DNA from: Rhizomys pruinosus
Lineage: Eukaryota > Chordata > Mammalia > Rodentia > Spalacidae
Length of the DNA stretch: 64,000 nucleotides
Reading direction: 5' to 3'
Assembly (NCBI GenBank): GCA_009823505.1
Contig: VZQC01013986.1
Coordinates: 863,073 to 927,072 of the forward strand
A model generated the notes under the pieces. It was not told the origin of the DNA, searched no databases, and saw only the letters and a list, made by a program, of their open reading frames with translations. Shown one piece after another: positions 52,571-63,606 of this stretch; positions within the stretch are counted from its first letter, which is position 1; each line of letters begins with the position of its first letter. Both the position numbers and the translations under genes were made by a program.

Positions 52571-53985
52571 CATTAGGTGCTGTTATTATATCTTAGTTGA
52601 AAAACTCTTGCAATCAAAATGTACCTAGAACCATTAGCATGGCTATCAGATCTTGACTGTGTTAGACAATGGACAGCCCTTGGTTCTCAGTATCATTAAT
52701 CTAGATGTCACAGAGGAATGGTTTCTTACTCCCTTGCTACCAAATGGGGTAGGACAATTAATTGCTAAAAATCTTAATAAGTTGCTATTTTATCTTTGGC
52801 AGTATTGGGGAGTAGGCTTCATGCTTATGAAATAAATACTAGCATTGAGCTATCCTAAGAAATGATTAAAAACTAAACAAAATATTGAGCTGCACAGATA
52901 GAGGGAGGATGGAAATAAAGGAAGTGGCCAAGAGAGTGGCGAGGTAGGGAAAGCTATAGAGAGGTTTTCAGTTTTGTGATTCAAAGGCTTGGGGTTTTTT
53001 TTCTTATTTCTCTGTGCTTTGTTGAAATGAATTCATTCAATTTATGGAATTGTAGCTATCATCTTCTCTCACAATTCTCATTTCATGAAGAGTAAAATAA
53101 GAATAAAATAACATCTATTCTTGGGTACTAAATAAGTACTAAATAAGTACCCAAGAATAAATGTTTCCATTCAAAATGTTATTGCTATTAAATAAACTTT
53201 GGGGAATAATGAAGAAATACCTAAAAGTATATGTTTCATTTCTAAACATGTTAAAGAGGTATACATAGCTATTTGGTTGCTAAGAACAGTACAGTTGAAA
53301 AATATCACATCAAATTAACTCATAGAGAAAAGTTTCAGTTGTCTGCTCAGAGACTACTCCAGAATGCAGGATAATATCGAGCCAGCCACCCTGGGTCAAA
53401 CAGGGACTGGATTCAGGGCTGTAGACACCATGTTATTTATATGTGAGCTTAATAACCATGTGTTCTTCCAACAGATCTGAGACATCATCTTTACAAATTG
53501 TTATTGTTGAGATGAAAATTTCAATATGTGATATGAAAAAAACATACTTTCTGAATCCATCCATTGTAGAGATAGCCGAGAGGGTAGCAGCTGTTCTGGA
53601 TATGAAATGCATTTGGATTGAGAATCTGCTATTATGTTCCTGGGTCTACATTATCTCCTCTCAATGACTGCAGCAAAATTAGTTTTATTAACCAGATAAT
53701 GAGCACAGTGGTAGACTCTGAAATAGTCGCTGGGGACTGACAGGCTTCTGTCTTTGAATTGCTGCTGGTGTTTTGTTCCAAGGTGAGGTCAACCTAAAGG
53801 AGAAAATATCTTCTTTTGTGGAAAGCCAATTTCAGGTTAAACTCAGGCAGGCTTTGATTGCATAGAGTTCTTAAGGGCAACAAGTTTCTAGAGGGGTATG
53901 CTCAGAGAAGTTAATTTTTAACCTGAATTTCTATTAAATTAAGTGAATGATTCACACTTTACTTTTAAATTCAATAATGTTAGTA
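52571..53985. other. Unrecognised, possibly single-copy sequence
   Basis: 1.4 kb without a recognised transposon. Includes a perfect hairpin at 53116-53159 described separately. Confidence 0.45.
53116..53159. repeat. Perfect 14-bp inverted repeat (hairpin)
   Basis: Arms 'tattcttgggtact' (53116-53129) and 'agtacccaagaata' (53146-53159) are exact reverse complements separated by 16 bases; within, 'aaataagtac' is repeated directly. No transposon context was recognised. Confidence 0.95.
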
Positions 53986-53989
53986 TTCT

Positions 53990-54111
53990 TTTCTTTAATT
54001 TTTTATTGAGCTTTTGTAATTTCATACAACAGTTCTTAATCAAATTTAGAGCCTTTTCCCCCTCCATGCCCCTCTAATCCCCCACCAGACACACACACAC
54101 ACACGCACGCA

Positions 54112-54164
<53 letters not shown>

Positions 54165-55017
54165 CAGTCTCTTATTCTCCAAAACGTGGCCAATTGTGGC
54201 CTTCTGTGTGCATTGAACTCTCTTGTATAAGGAATCTTCTTCACTGGTGAGGACTGAGGGATGCTTTATTTTTCTCTCTACTCCCTGTTCTGTTATGTTC
54301 CATGAGCCTTAGGTGCAGAGGTTCTACTGTAGATGTGTCACCTAGGGCTGGGCATCTCTCAGATGTATATTCTCTGTGCCTGAGCAGTTGTGGAACTCTG
54401 CACTAACCTCCATCTGTTGCAATAAGGAGCTTCCCTGATGAGTGGTGCATGTCATGCTTGTCTGTAAATATAAGGACCCATGTTTAGCTTATGCTAAGAA
54501 ATTTCATTTGTCTAGAGATATAACAGAGCTAGGGTTTCCTCTAGGATCTGTGTCCTCTCCAGCCATGTGTATTTGGCTGAGTTTACATTACCTCCCATGA
54601 GTTCACTCCCATTGAGAGGGCACTAAGTTCAATTAGGTAGCTGTTGACTAACCCCCCCAGACAACAGTACCAATACTGCACCAATAGAGGTAGCTTCCTG
54701 TGCTGGGTTGTTATGGTCATTAGGCTTTAGGGCTGGTTGGACCATTGATTGATCTTCTCCTTTGACAGTTTGCATATTATCATCTAGGATTATGAAAGCT
54801 AAACTTCAGGTAGAAGTTTCCAAATCAATTCCTGCTCCATTGTTCCAAGTCCTGTATCTTAAGTATGTCCTATCTTCAGCAGAAGGGACTTATCTGTTAG
54901 TTCTGGGCAAAAACCAAGAGCTTTGGCAATAGCTTGTGTTATTTTGGGAGTCTCTGGCCATTTTCACCAAAAAGCACTCCAAGGGACCTTCCGGAGGATC
55001 TCTTCCTGTTGTTTGTT
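53990..55017 (-). mobile_element. LINE-1 3'UTR, antisense, 5'-truncated
   Basis: Starts 'ttaattttttattgagcttttgtaatttcatac', the reverse of an L1 3' terminus, and runs through blocks shared with 16926-18385 ('atgttccatgagccttagg', 'atttcatttgtctagagatataac', 'gaccattgattgat'). Relative to that copy, it lacks the stretch between its polypurine region and 'tcttattctcc', where a (CA)n array now sits. Confidence 0.85.
54089..54161. repeat. (CA)n(CGCA)n(CA)n microsatellite
   Basis: CA units, then about seven CGCA units (54104-54132), then about 15 CA units. Alternating purine-pyrimidine throughout. It is inside the antisense L1 3'UTR. Confidence 0.96.
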
Positions 55018-55039
55018 CTCTTTTTGGTTTTTTGTGGTT

Positions 55040-55070
55040 TTTTTTTTTGTGTGTGTGCCACCACACCCGG
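55040..55070 (-). repeat. B1 head scrap, antisense
   Basis: A T-run followed by 'gtgtgtgccaccacacccgg' resembles only the last ~25 bp of a reverse B1. 55071-55138 after it is AT-rich and unrecognised. Confidence 0.5.
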
Positions 55071-55138
55071 TTAAAATATTGTTTTAAAAAAGCATTTTTG
55101 ATAATTTTGTATATATCTATATATATAATATATATTAG

Positions 55139-55290
55139 AACCTCTGCACCTAATTCTCCTGGAACATAACAGAACAAGGGGTAGAGAGAAAAATAATGCA
55201 TCCCTCAATTTTCACTAGTGAAGATTCCTTATACAAGAGAGTGCAATGCACACAGAAGGCCACAATTGGCCACTTTTGGAGAATAAGATA
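55139..55290 (+). mobile_element. L1 3'UTR piece inverted relative to 53990-55017
   Basis: The segment 'agaacctctgcacctaattctcctggaac...gtgcaatgcacacagaaggccacaattggcc...ggagaataag' is the reverse complement of 54170-54327 with a modest number of differences. It ends in a short (AT)n at 55288-55306, at the equivalent point where the other copy has (CA)n. Confidence 0.9.
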
Positions 55291-55306
55291 TATATATATA
55301 TATATT

Positions 55307-55620
55307 GCATTTCTCATGGGTTACAGAGGTGTCACATTTCCTTTGGGTTCCCTAGCCCCACAAGATTCATTCATCTCTATTTTTTCCAATATCCCTCCTC
55401 CCTCCCCAGTCCCAGCACCCCCATTACCCCCACCCTTCCTTCAATAACACCGGATTCCCACCATCCCCTCCTGATTTCCCTCCCCCCACACACTGTGGCT
55501 CCTTGCATGTCCCTCCCTCCCCCTCCTCCCACCTGAACACTTCCAGTTTCCTTACCTCCCCCCTGGTAACATCTGTTCCCTACTAGCCCCCTCTTTCTGG
55601 TTCTTTTTATTACTTTACCT
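55307..55620. other. C/T-rich segment, possibly L1 or LTR derived
   Basis: From about 55365 to 55620 the plus strand is very rich in C and T (CCCTCC, CCCCCA). It may continue the inverted L1 3'UTR, whose antisense partner is also polypyrimidine, but I cannot align it. Confidence 0.4.
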
Positions 55621-56154
55621 CCTTGTAATCTTATTTGTCATTATTATATTTCACTAACAGAAATTGTCTGTTTAGTATGGAGTGGCTGGGAAAAGCCATA
55701 TCCCATTTCTAGCCCAATCATCATTCTGATCTGTGTGATTAGCAGGACCAAAACTATCTGAAATATACATAAGGACCAACTGAAAAAAATAATTTTTTAA
55801 AAGTAGAATTAATGGTCAAGTTCACAAAAACTCAACTTTTTAAAGGAAAATAGGGTTTTATTCCTAAGTGCATTGAACTGTAGAGGACTTAGGTTAATTT
55901 GCTAATTTAGACATTGCATGGACTATACTCAGAAGTATAATAGGTGTGTTTTTCCTTGCAAATTTTGTCTCTGACAACAATGTGAACACCTATTGAAAAT
56001 TATGCTTACAGAAGCCTGTAACTAAAATGTTAATCAATAATCAGCACCCTCACTTAATAAATAGATTGACTATTAGAAAGATGAAACATAGGAGCGAAGT
56101 TAGGACTAGGATGGAGGTCATTTAACCCCTGTACAGTTCATATTCTTTCTCCTT
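55621..56154. other. Unrecognised sequence
   Basis: No element recognised in this AT-rich stretch. Confidence 0.45.
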
Positions 56155-56520
56155 ATTGGTCATTCACTCATTCTACAATGTTGACTATAAACAAGGTTAT
56201 TACTGAGATCAGTATAGGGAATAAAATAAAAAATAAAGAGTTTATATTCCATTGGAATAAAGTGGCATGTGATTTGAAATAAGTGAGTAAAACAAATTTT
56301 TTAAGATTCTTAAAAGACCAATTTCACTTATTTTTGAAAGAAGGTATTTTAGATGGACATAATTATGATAAAGAAAATATAATAAGCTAGCAGCATAGAA
56401 GTGCCTTCAGAATGGTTACTGAGCAACTTGGGAGAATGTTTAAATACTTAAGGGCAAGGAAGGGCTTCCTGAAGACCTCCTTATGTGACTGAATTGTGAC
56501 TGGGGTCTAGGGCTGTTCAT
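56155..56520 (+). repeat. L2-like ancient LINE relic
   Basis: 'ggtcattcactcattctac', 'gggaataaaataaaaaataaagagtttatattcc', 'aggtattttagatggac', 'gggcaaggaagggcttcctgaagacctcc' follow the order of a mammal-wide relic I associate with L2 (the 'agggaaggcctctctgagga' block). Diverged. Confidence 0.5.
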
Positions 56521-56619
56521 ATGTATTGAATTTATGGGCACTGTTTGATTCTTTGCTTTACTTATAGAGATGTGACAGAGAGGCAGGCAGTGTAGAAAAG
56601 AGCTAAGGCAAAGCTGTTG

Positions 56620-57042
56620 GTTCTCATCATGGTTTGAATCTTAAATTTCCCTCTAATACTTGTGTACTGAAGGCTGAGTCCTCAGGATAGCAGTGTTCAG
56701 AGCTGGGGACTCTGAGAGAGATGTGACTGTATCAGGAGGATTTCCTTTAATCACAGACTCAGCTTAGTGAACTGCTGAGGTGGGGGAAGCTGAGGACTTG
56801 GGACTGAATGAAGGATGTGGGTCACTGGAGCGTAGCCCTGCCCAGCTTTCTGGAGGAGCATGTTTTGTCCTTTTTTGTCTCCCCTCCCTTCTGCTCTACC
56901 CAGGAGCCGCTCTTCTTTCCTCTCTCCTTTCTTCTCCCCCGCCCTACCATAATGTGGAACCGTAAGCCGAAATCTATTTCTCCTCCTTCAAGGTCGACTT
57001 CTCAGGTATTTGTCACAGTAATTAAAAGCTGGCTAATATAGT
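56620..57042 (+). repeat. MaLR-type LTR, near full length, solo
   Basis: 'atggtttgaatcttaaatttccctc', 'gaaggctgagtcctcag', 'gtggaaccgtaagccgaaatctatttctcc' and 'tcaggtatttgtcacagtaattaaaagctggc' give the start-to-end order of an old MaLR LTR. No internal sequence flanks it, so it is probably solo. Confidence 0.65.
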
Positions 57043-58021
57043 ATTATCCTTGGGATGAATTATCTTTTTTTCTAAGGTCTTTGGGAGACTCCATTTGGAT
57101 GTGAAAGAGGCCTGTTTAGAGAAAGAATATGGACAAAAAGCAGGAAGAATCTATACAAATACATACATCAACTGCTCCCAAAACTGACTAGAGAGAGCCT
57201 ATTCTGACAATTTCATGATTGCCTCATGGGAACTCCATTGACATGCCCAGAACATTCTACCAGAGTAATTATTTATGGCATAGGATGAAGATGAACTCTT
57301 CACCAACAGGATTGTCAGATGAGGACACAGAGTTTTCCAGAAAAAAAATATTTATTTTTTTTCCACTTATCTCAGTTTTAAGAGGCAAAAATCTTGTGAA
57401 AACAAATTAAATATGCAACTGACAGAGCTAGCTAAGACTATATTTCAGTGAGCTTATGCTAACTCTGGTTAAAAGAACAAAATAAAATTCCAGTTTAAAA
57501 AATTCAAGAGAAATTCTAACTAGACCAGTTCTATATGCTCTGATGGGGAAAAGGTATTCCATATTTCCCTTTCCAAAACACAGTCTTTTATAAACACTAT
57601 TAGATTAATTTAGATCAGTGATCCATAAGCTAGTTGTCAAATATAGATATTAATTATTCTTCAGATGAGTCATTCCAAGGCTTTCAGATTTTACAGACCA
57701 CTAGTACTATATTTTTCTCCATTGGGAGCATCAATAAAAGACTTCTAGATTTGAATTTTGCTAAAAGGTGTATTTGTTAAAGTCCACTACTTCCTAGAAA
57801 CATTGCCTTTTGTTGAAAACACAAAAGCACATAACCACAGAAACATGCACTAGACTTTCTGAGGAAGACCTCGTTAAACAAGCATAAAACTCAGCCATAG
57901 AACTTAATGTCTAGAAATTATAACAAGTTAGTAGAAAAATAAGACATTTCAGTAGCAAAGCACAGAGTCTGGCACCAGTAATCACTTAAAAAGCATTAAT
58001 TGTTGAATAGAATCAAATTCA
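57043..58021. other. Unrecognised sequence
   Basis: About 1 kb with no element recognised. Confidence 0.45.
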
Positions 58022-58141
58022 ATTTTTTAGCTATTGAGGCAGAATCTCATGTAGTCCAGGCTGACCTTTGCTTGCTATGTAGTGGAAGATGACTTTGAAT
58101 TCCCACTCTTTCCACCTCAACCTGCTGAGACCTGGGATCAC

Positions 58142-58198
<57 letters not shown>

Positions 58199-58220
58199 TG
58201 TGTGTGTGTGTGTGTCCACA
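58022..58220 (-). repeat. B1-like SINE, antisense, with internal (TG)n expansion
   Basis: 'attgaggcagaatctcatgtagtccaggctgacc...ctgagacctgggatcacaggtgtg' is a reverse proto-B1; its 'ggtgtgtgcc' step has grown into (TG)n at 58145-58215, after which 'ccacacccagaagc' completes the B1 head. Confidence 0.8.
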
Positions 58221-58297
58221 CCCAGAAGCTATATCTTTTGTCTTTTAAGGGAATCTTTAATGACTACACACAGTATACAAAGATATTCAGATACAGT

Positions 58298-58518
58298 GGG
58301 GCTGGAAATATGCCTCAGTGGTTAAGCACACTAACTGTTTTTGCAGAGGACCAGGCAGATTCCCAGCATCCACATGGTGGCTAACAACCATCTGTAACTC
58401 CAGTTCCAGGGGATCCAACACCCTCTTCTGACCTCCATGAACATTGCACAAGCAGATGCACTTACATACATGCAGGCAATACACTTATACAGTAAAAAAA
58501 ATAAATAAACATTTAAAA
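58298..58518 (+). repeat. B2 SINE, sense, older
   Basis: 'ggggctggaaatatgcctcagtgg', 'ctgtaactccagttccaggggatccaac', 'ccctcttctgacctcc', A-rich tail. 'aaagatattcaga' at 58279-58291 and 58519-58531 is a likely target duplication, with six bases between the left copy and the head. Confidence 0.9.
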
Positions 58519-58531
58519 AAAGATATTCAGA

Positions 58532-59081
58532 ATCTGGTTTCATTTACTCGTGTACTTTCAAGCTGTGGCCTCATACTCTGCTTTGCTTTTCCCCTGAATC
58601 TAGGACTCCAGGTGTCTGCCAGAGCAAATCTTCCGGTGCTGGAATTTCCCAGATATGTTCGTGGGAACCCATAGGGTAGCATTGTGCTTCACATGCATGT
58701 GTAAGTGGTGTGCGTTCCTGACTGTACTTCTTATTGCCTGGAAGTTTTCACCAAGTACAAAAGCCTGGTTCTTATTTCCAAAGACTTTGATGTAATTTCT
58801 CTTGGGACAAAACTAGACATGGATATTTTCTAAACTCTCTAGGATACCCTAATTAGAGCATAAGCATAGTTGACATGAATCTTTAAAATAATCATGGTGC
58901 CTTCAATGCTTGCTCTCTTAGTTTTTACTTCCTTAAGCACAAACTGATAACATTACAAATGGAAACTGCAAATCCCTGTTTGATGCTATTTGTTTTGGTT
59001 TAAGTATATAAAAGAAGAATGTATTATGCAAAGAAAAAGATACCTCATAGAGCCTTCATTTTTAGTTTGGAGAGATTGTTT
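58532..59081. other. Unrecognised sequence
   Basis: No element recognised. Confidence 0.45.
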
Positions 59082-59094
59082 AAAAATGACTTTG

Positions 59095-59241
59095 GGCTGG
59101 GTGTTGTGGCACAGTGAACCTTTGATCCCAGGACTTGGGAGGCAGAGGCGAGCCGATCTCTGTAAGTTCAAGGCCAGCCTGGTCTATATACCAAGTTCCA
59201 GGCCAGCTGTGGCTATAGGGAACCCTGTCTGAAAAAGACCG
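59095..59241 (+). repeat. B1 SINE, sense, with target duplication
   Basis: 'ggctgggtgttgtggcacagtgaacctttgatccc...caaggccagcctggtctatataccaagttccagg...gggaaccctgtctg' flanked by the 13-bp 'aaaaatgactttg' at 59082-59094 and 59242-59254. Confidence 0.94.
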
Positions 59242-60089
59242 AAAAATGACTTTGATGATGTGGTTTGGTATACCAGGGTGAAAGGCACAATGTAATGAAG
59301 ACAGCACTCTGTGCAGGGACTAACAGCCTGCTCTGAGGAGTGTGGGTCAATCAGTAAAGAGAAAACTGACTCTATTGGACCATATACTCTGGGAAGTACT
59401 AGGGAAACAAGGAACGCCTTCCATTTGCATGGCATTGGTGCAAACATCAGCTAAATGTCTTCAGATTTCAAATAATGTTAGAATGAAGGGAAAATTATAA
59501 TGGCTGTCTCTAGGTATGGGGGAAAAGTAAGGCTTGGATTCACAGTTCAGTGAACCTCACAAGTATGCCACTGAGTGAGTGTACTGGGAAGTGCCGAAAT
59601 GGGAACCACCTATTTCAAATCAGATGCCCAGGGACAGAGTGGGAAGTCACAGCTCTTAGTCCTGATCCTATGAGCAGCAGGCCCAGGCCAGATATTCTCC
59701 AGTGCATGAGCAATAGACAACAATACTTAGAAAATTTAACATAGTTTCAGACCCATTCTGGCCTCAGTGGGTGTGGCGTCATGGGGCCTTCTAGCCTATG
59801 TGACAGGGGCCATGCACAAGGGTCTCCAACCTTCATGGCATCAAAGGGGTGGGGGCATATGTTGGAATCCCAAGGAGGAAGCATATTTATGGAAGCCAAA
59901 CCGAAGATTATTCACCTGTTTTCTCAAGCAAACAAGAGGGCTGCTTTCCCAGGTAAATCAGGATTTGTTTTCTTTAGCCATGAGTGGAACCGGTTTTCTC
60001 AGGCTAGCTGCTCTGGGGGTTTTCCTCAATTAATTTTTACTTTTCTTCCTTAATGATTTCAGTTTTCCTCATTATTTTCCCCTTTTGAT

Positions 60090-61018
60090 CCTATTGGATT
60101 TATGGAAGGGGCACCACTTCCTGGCATATCTTCCACATGAACTGGTTGATAGTTCTGGAGCATCTGCTCTGTACCGCCTCTAGGCTAGAGGAGATGAACT
60201 GAGTTAGCATGTTAAGGATTCAGGGACCGAACATGCGAGCCAGAAAGAGTGTGAGCTGAGGGCCAGCCAACGAGGGGAGCCGGGGCACCCGATGCCCAAC
60301 ACTGCTCCACCAGTTCCAGGAATCTACTAGTTCCTGTCTCCTTTTTATATGAGATGTGGGGGGCAGGAAGGGGCTCTTTGGGAAGAACAGTAGGAAATTC
60401 CACACCACATTCCTAATGTGTCTGTCACATAAGTCTTTCCTTTACCAAGACAGTAGCAGGAACCTGATTGACACATGTATCAATCAGGCTGGTTGTTCCA
60501 TGAAGGAAGGTAGTACTGCCAATAAGTGCATTATGGGTAAGGGGTGTATCTCATTTGGGTTTAATAAGGCACAGGCTAGTATAAAAAGCAGACGACCCCT
60601 CCAAACAGGCCATTGTACTTATGTAGAACCTGCCTCACATAATTCTTTATGATATTGGCTCCATCCATTTGAGCTATCTCAGTCAGACCTACAGAAAACA
60701 GTAAGGTTAACAATGTCACTAGGTCGAAGTAAACAGTGTGACATTTTGATCATAAGCCCTTGGCATTCCCATTGAAGTCTTTGTGCTTCTACCATTAGTC
60801 AGCCTCTAGTTTGTGACTGAAGCAGTGTAGGGTCCTCGGGTGCTGACTATAGTCCTCCAGCTTCTGCAATGCAGATTGATCAGGTTCTGGTGTGGTCAAA
60901 GCAGGGCAGAGGGCATGAAAGGTGACCCTGAGAGTTTCTCAGGGTTCGCAGTTGCTTTCTGTCAGAGGAGTCATTCAGCTGGGACAGGAGCCCTTACCTG
61001 GGATGAGGAACCCAGGCA
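60090..61018 (-). pseudogene. Shortened retroviral env remnant
   Basis: This lies directly downstream of integrase on the same strand. A short frame near 60100-60245 resembles the membrane-proximal and cytoplasmic end of a class I transmembrane subunit; the surface-subunit part is barely recognisable and the total span, under 1 kb, is about half of a usual env. Many stops. The call depends partly on position. Confidence 0.4.
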
Positions 61019-61036
61019 TCTAGACCTGCAACTTTT

Positions 61037-61247
61037 TAAAAAATGTATTATGTGTATGAGTGTACTATCTGCATGTAGGTTGGTGCACCTGTTTCGTGCA
61101 ATGCCTCGGAGGTCAGAAGAGGGTGTTGGATTCCCCTGGAACTATAGTTAAAGATGATTCTTAGCCTCCATGTGGGTGCTGGGAATCAAACTCTGGTGCT
61201 CTGCAAGAGCAGTCTGCGCTCTTAACCATTGAGCCATCTCTCTAGCC
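61037..61247 (-). repeat. B2 SINE, antisense, inserted at the ERV pol 3' end
   Basis: Flanked by 'tctagacctgcaactttt' (61019-61036) and 'tctagacctgtaactttt' (61248-61265), an 18-bp target duplication with one difference. Head end 'gagccatctctctagcc'. Lacks the 17-bp unit. Confidence 0.94.
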
Positions 61248-61254
61248 TCTAGAC

Positions 61255-63370
61255 CTGTAACTTTTAAGGCTGTGGGAGTGGTTAGAAACACGTGGTAGGG
61301 TCCCTTCCAGGTGGAATTGAAGGGTGCCAAATGGCAATCCTTCATCCATATAAGGTCTCCTGGCTTTGGGGGATGTACTGGATACTTCTGGGCATGGGAA
61401 GCCTCTCTGGCACCCTTGATGTAACTGGGCTATGGTAGACAAAAGCTGCTGATGAGCATGGATCTCTAAGTTCCTCATTTCCCTTTCATCCCTGAAGATT
61501 CTTATGAGGAGATGGGGGTCTACCAAACAGAATCTCATAAAGTAAGAGCTTAATTCCTGGACAAGATGACCATCTCGGCCTTAACACCCTGCTGAAGTCC
61601 ACAGCAATTGGGAATCCTGTCAAAACTTACTCAGGACTAGTTTATACGCTCCATTTCCTCTGAGCTCTGAAGCTGGTAAGCCATATGCAAGTTCCATTTA
61701 AATTTTCAGGGTCTTTGCTAGTCCTTGTGGGACCTCAGCCATAAAGGCAAGCCCATTGTCTGACCCAGCTGGGGTAGACATTCCATACCAGGGCAAAAGT
61801 TCAATCAGCAAAACTTGTTATTTCCTTGGCCCTTTCAGTCCTGGTAGGATGTTTCTCCACCCAGCCAGAGTAAGTATGCTCAGCAACGGGCAGGTGTTTA
61901 TCTCCCATCGGGTGGCAGTTCAGTAAAGTCTATCTCTAGATCTTCAAGTGGGCTCTGACCAGTGCTCTGTACTCCCGTGTCTGGGAGGGCCCTGGCTTGG
62001 ATTGTTGCTAGGTCAAGTTTGGCATCTCTGGGCTCTGTCCCACAAATCGTAGGGAGTCTGGGGACATGGTAAGTCCGGTTTCTAGAGTCTCTACTGCTGT
62101 CCTCCCATATGAATGTCTTCTTGGATTTGATGAACCAAAGGTTAGCCCAGATGACGTGGGACAGAACCACGCGTGTCAGGGAGGGGCCACCAGAGTTCTT
62201 TGCTTCTTTCTTGTCTCGTCCCATCCGGGCCTCCTGTTCTTGTCTGTAGCTTAGATGTTTGGGAAGGTCTGAAGTCCTTAGGGTTCTGCTGGGAGGAACC
62301 TGTGGCACTTTTATTGCCGCTACTTGCCTTGTTTCCTCAGCCCCTCCTCGGTTCCCTTTGGCCATGGAGACCCCTTTCCGATGTCTCAGACAGTGGAAGG
62401 CAGCAAAGCTGCTGGGTCCAAACTGCTCCTAGGAGACAAAAATATTCCAGTTTGATTTTTGACTGCTTTTTCTCTGGCAGTGAGTAGCCCTCTCTCCTTA
62501 TAGGGGGCTCTGTGCAATTGAGGGCAGCAAAAGCATATCTTGAGTCATTGTAAATGTTTGCCCTTTGCTTTTCTCCAGGGCCCTGATTAGGGCTAACAGC
62601 TCTGTTCCCTGAGCTGACCGTGCCATAGACAAGAAATCTGACCATTATTTCATGTTACCACTGTGTATCCTGACAGATGCTCTCCCTTCAGGAGGAAGCT
62701 GTTGGCGTCTATGTAGATCTGGGGCGGGCAGAGCTTGACCTGTGAAATCTAGGGCCCCAAATGCCATTTCCTTTTTATGGACAAACAGATTAAATTCTAG
62801 GGTTGTGTCAGGGAGTTCCAAAGCCAATGCTTCCAGCAGGGCCTTCTTAAGAATCAGAAAGGCATCTCGTTGTCCTTGTCCCCCTTTAAACAGATCTTTT
62901 CCTCCTGCCTCCTTGGTGACTTCATAGAGGGGCTAGATTATTAATGAGTATTTATGTATTCAAATAGGACAGAAGGCAGCTGCTCTCAGAAACTCTCTGA
63001 TCTATCTCTGGGCTTTTTTGGGAAGAAGATGACATAAATTGTTCTTTGTGTTCAGGTACCAAGGCCCAGTGTGCTTTGAAGACAAAAATCCCCAAGTATT
63101 TCATTTATTTTGGCATATTTCCGCCCTTTTTTGGGAAGGGGTATTTTTGAGACAGTGTCTCCCTTTAGTCCCAGCTGGCCTGGAGCTCACTCTGTAGACC
63201 AGGCTGGCCTTGAACTCACAGAGATCTACCTGCCTCTGCCTCCCGAATGCTAGGGTTAAAGGCGTGCGCCACCATGCCTGGCTGTATTTCTGCCTTTTTG
63301 AGGCACGTCCTCTGTCCAGCCTTTTAGCACTGCCCTGGAAAAAATTTCTTTGTCCCACCTGCTGCACCCC
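61255..63370 (-). pseudogene. Retroviral pol remnant (RT end, RNase H, integrase)
   Basis: 63300-63370: a short RT-like piece before the B1. 62645-62940: connection region with LYEVTKEAGG, KKALLEALALELPD and FVHKKEMAFG. 62337-62645: RNase H end with the YNDSRYAF motif (conserved Asp). 61898-62365: linker and integrase with a conserved LEDLEIDFTEL block (first catalytic Asp). 61743-61766: GSDNGLAF (second catalytic Asp). 61255-61330: integrase C-terminal WKGPYHVFLTTPTALKVTG. Stops and frameshifts lie between these, and spacing is shorter than a complete pol, so there are internal deletions. The family call rests on motif order. Confidence 0.88.
63132..63284 (-). repeat. B1 SINE, antisense, inserted in the ERV RT region
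   Basis: 'gtatttttgagacagtgtctccctttagtcccagctggcc...taaaggcgtgcgccaccatgcctggc' with flanks 'tatttccgccctttt' (63116-63130) and 'tatttctgccttttt' (63285-63299), a near-perfect target duplication. Confidence 0.94.
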
Positions 63371-63554
63371 TCATAGGAAATTCGATTCCACTTGGCATGT
63401 GACAAATTTGTATAATGTCCCAAACCCAGATCTGACTTACAGGGAGGAACTGAGTTCACCAGAGTCAGACAGCACCTTACAGACTTGTGAGGCTGTCACA
63501 GAACCACAGGTTTGAGGCCCATTCAGACTCCATAGCTTGGCAGTCATGGAGCCT

Positions 63555-63606
<52 letters not shown>

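Larger units (their letters stand above)
59260..63370 (-). mobile_element. Class I (gammaretrovirus-like) endogenous retrovirus, decayed
   Basis: On the minus strand, RT C-terminal/connection, RNase H and integrase segments run in the correct order from about 63370 to 61250, followed by a shortened env-like region to about 60090 and then 0.8 kb of unassigned 3' sequence that may contain LTR. Frames are broken throughout. Gag, protease and the RT palm active site were not found; upstream of 63370 the sequence changes. LTR borders could not be fixed. Later B2 and B1 insertions carry target duplications, so the provirus is older than them. It is non-functional. Confidence 0.8.

Noticed and set aside
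58082..58384. Cys-Val repeat frame
   Set aside because: Product of (TG)n inside a B1 and continuing into a B2.
61898..62365. 155-residue minus frame as an intact host gene
   Set aside because: It is the linker and integrase start of a broken retroviral pol, with the neighbouring domains in other frames.
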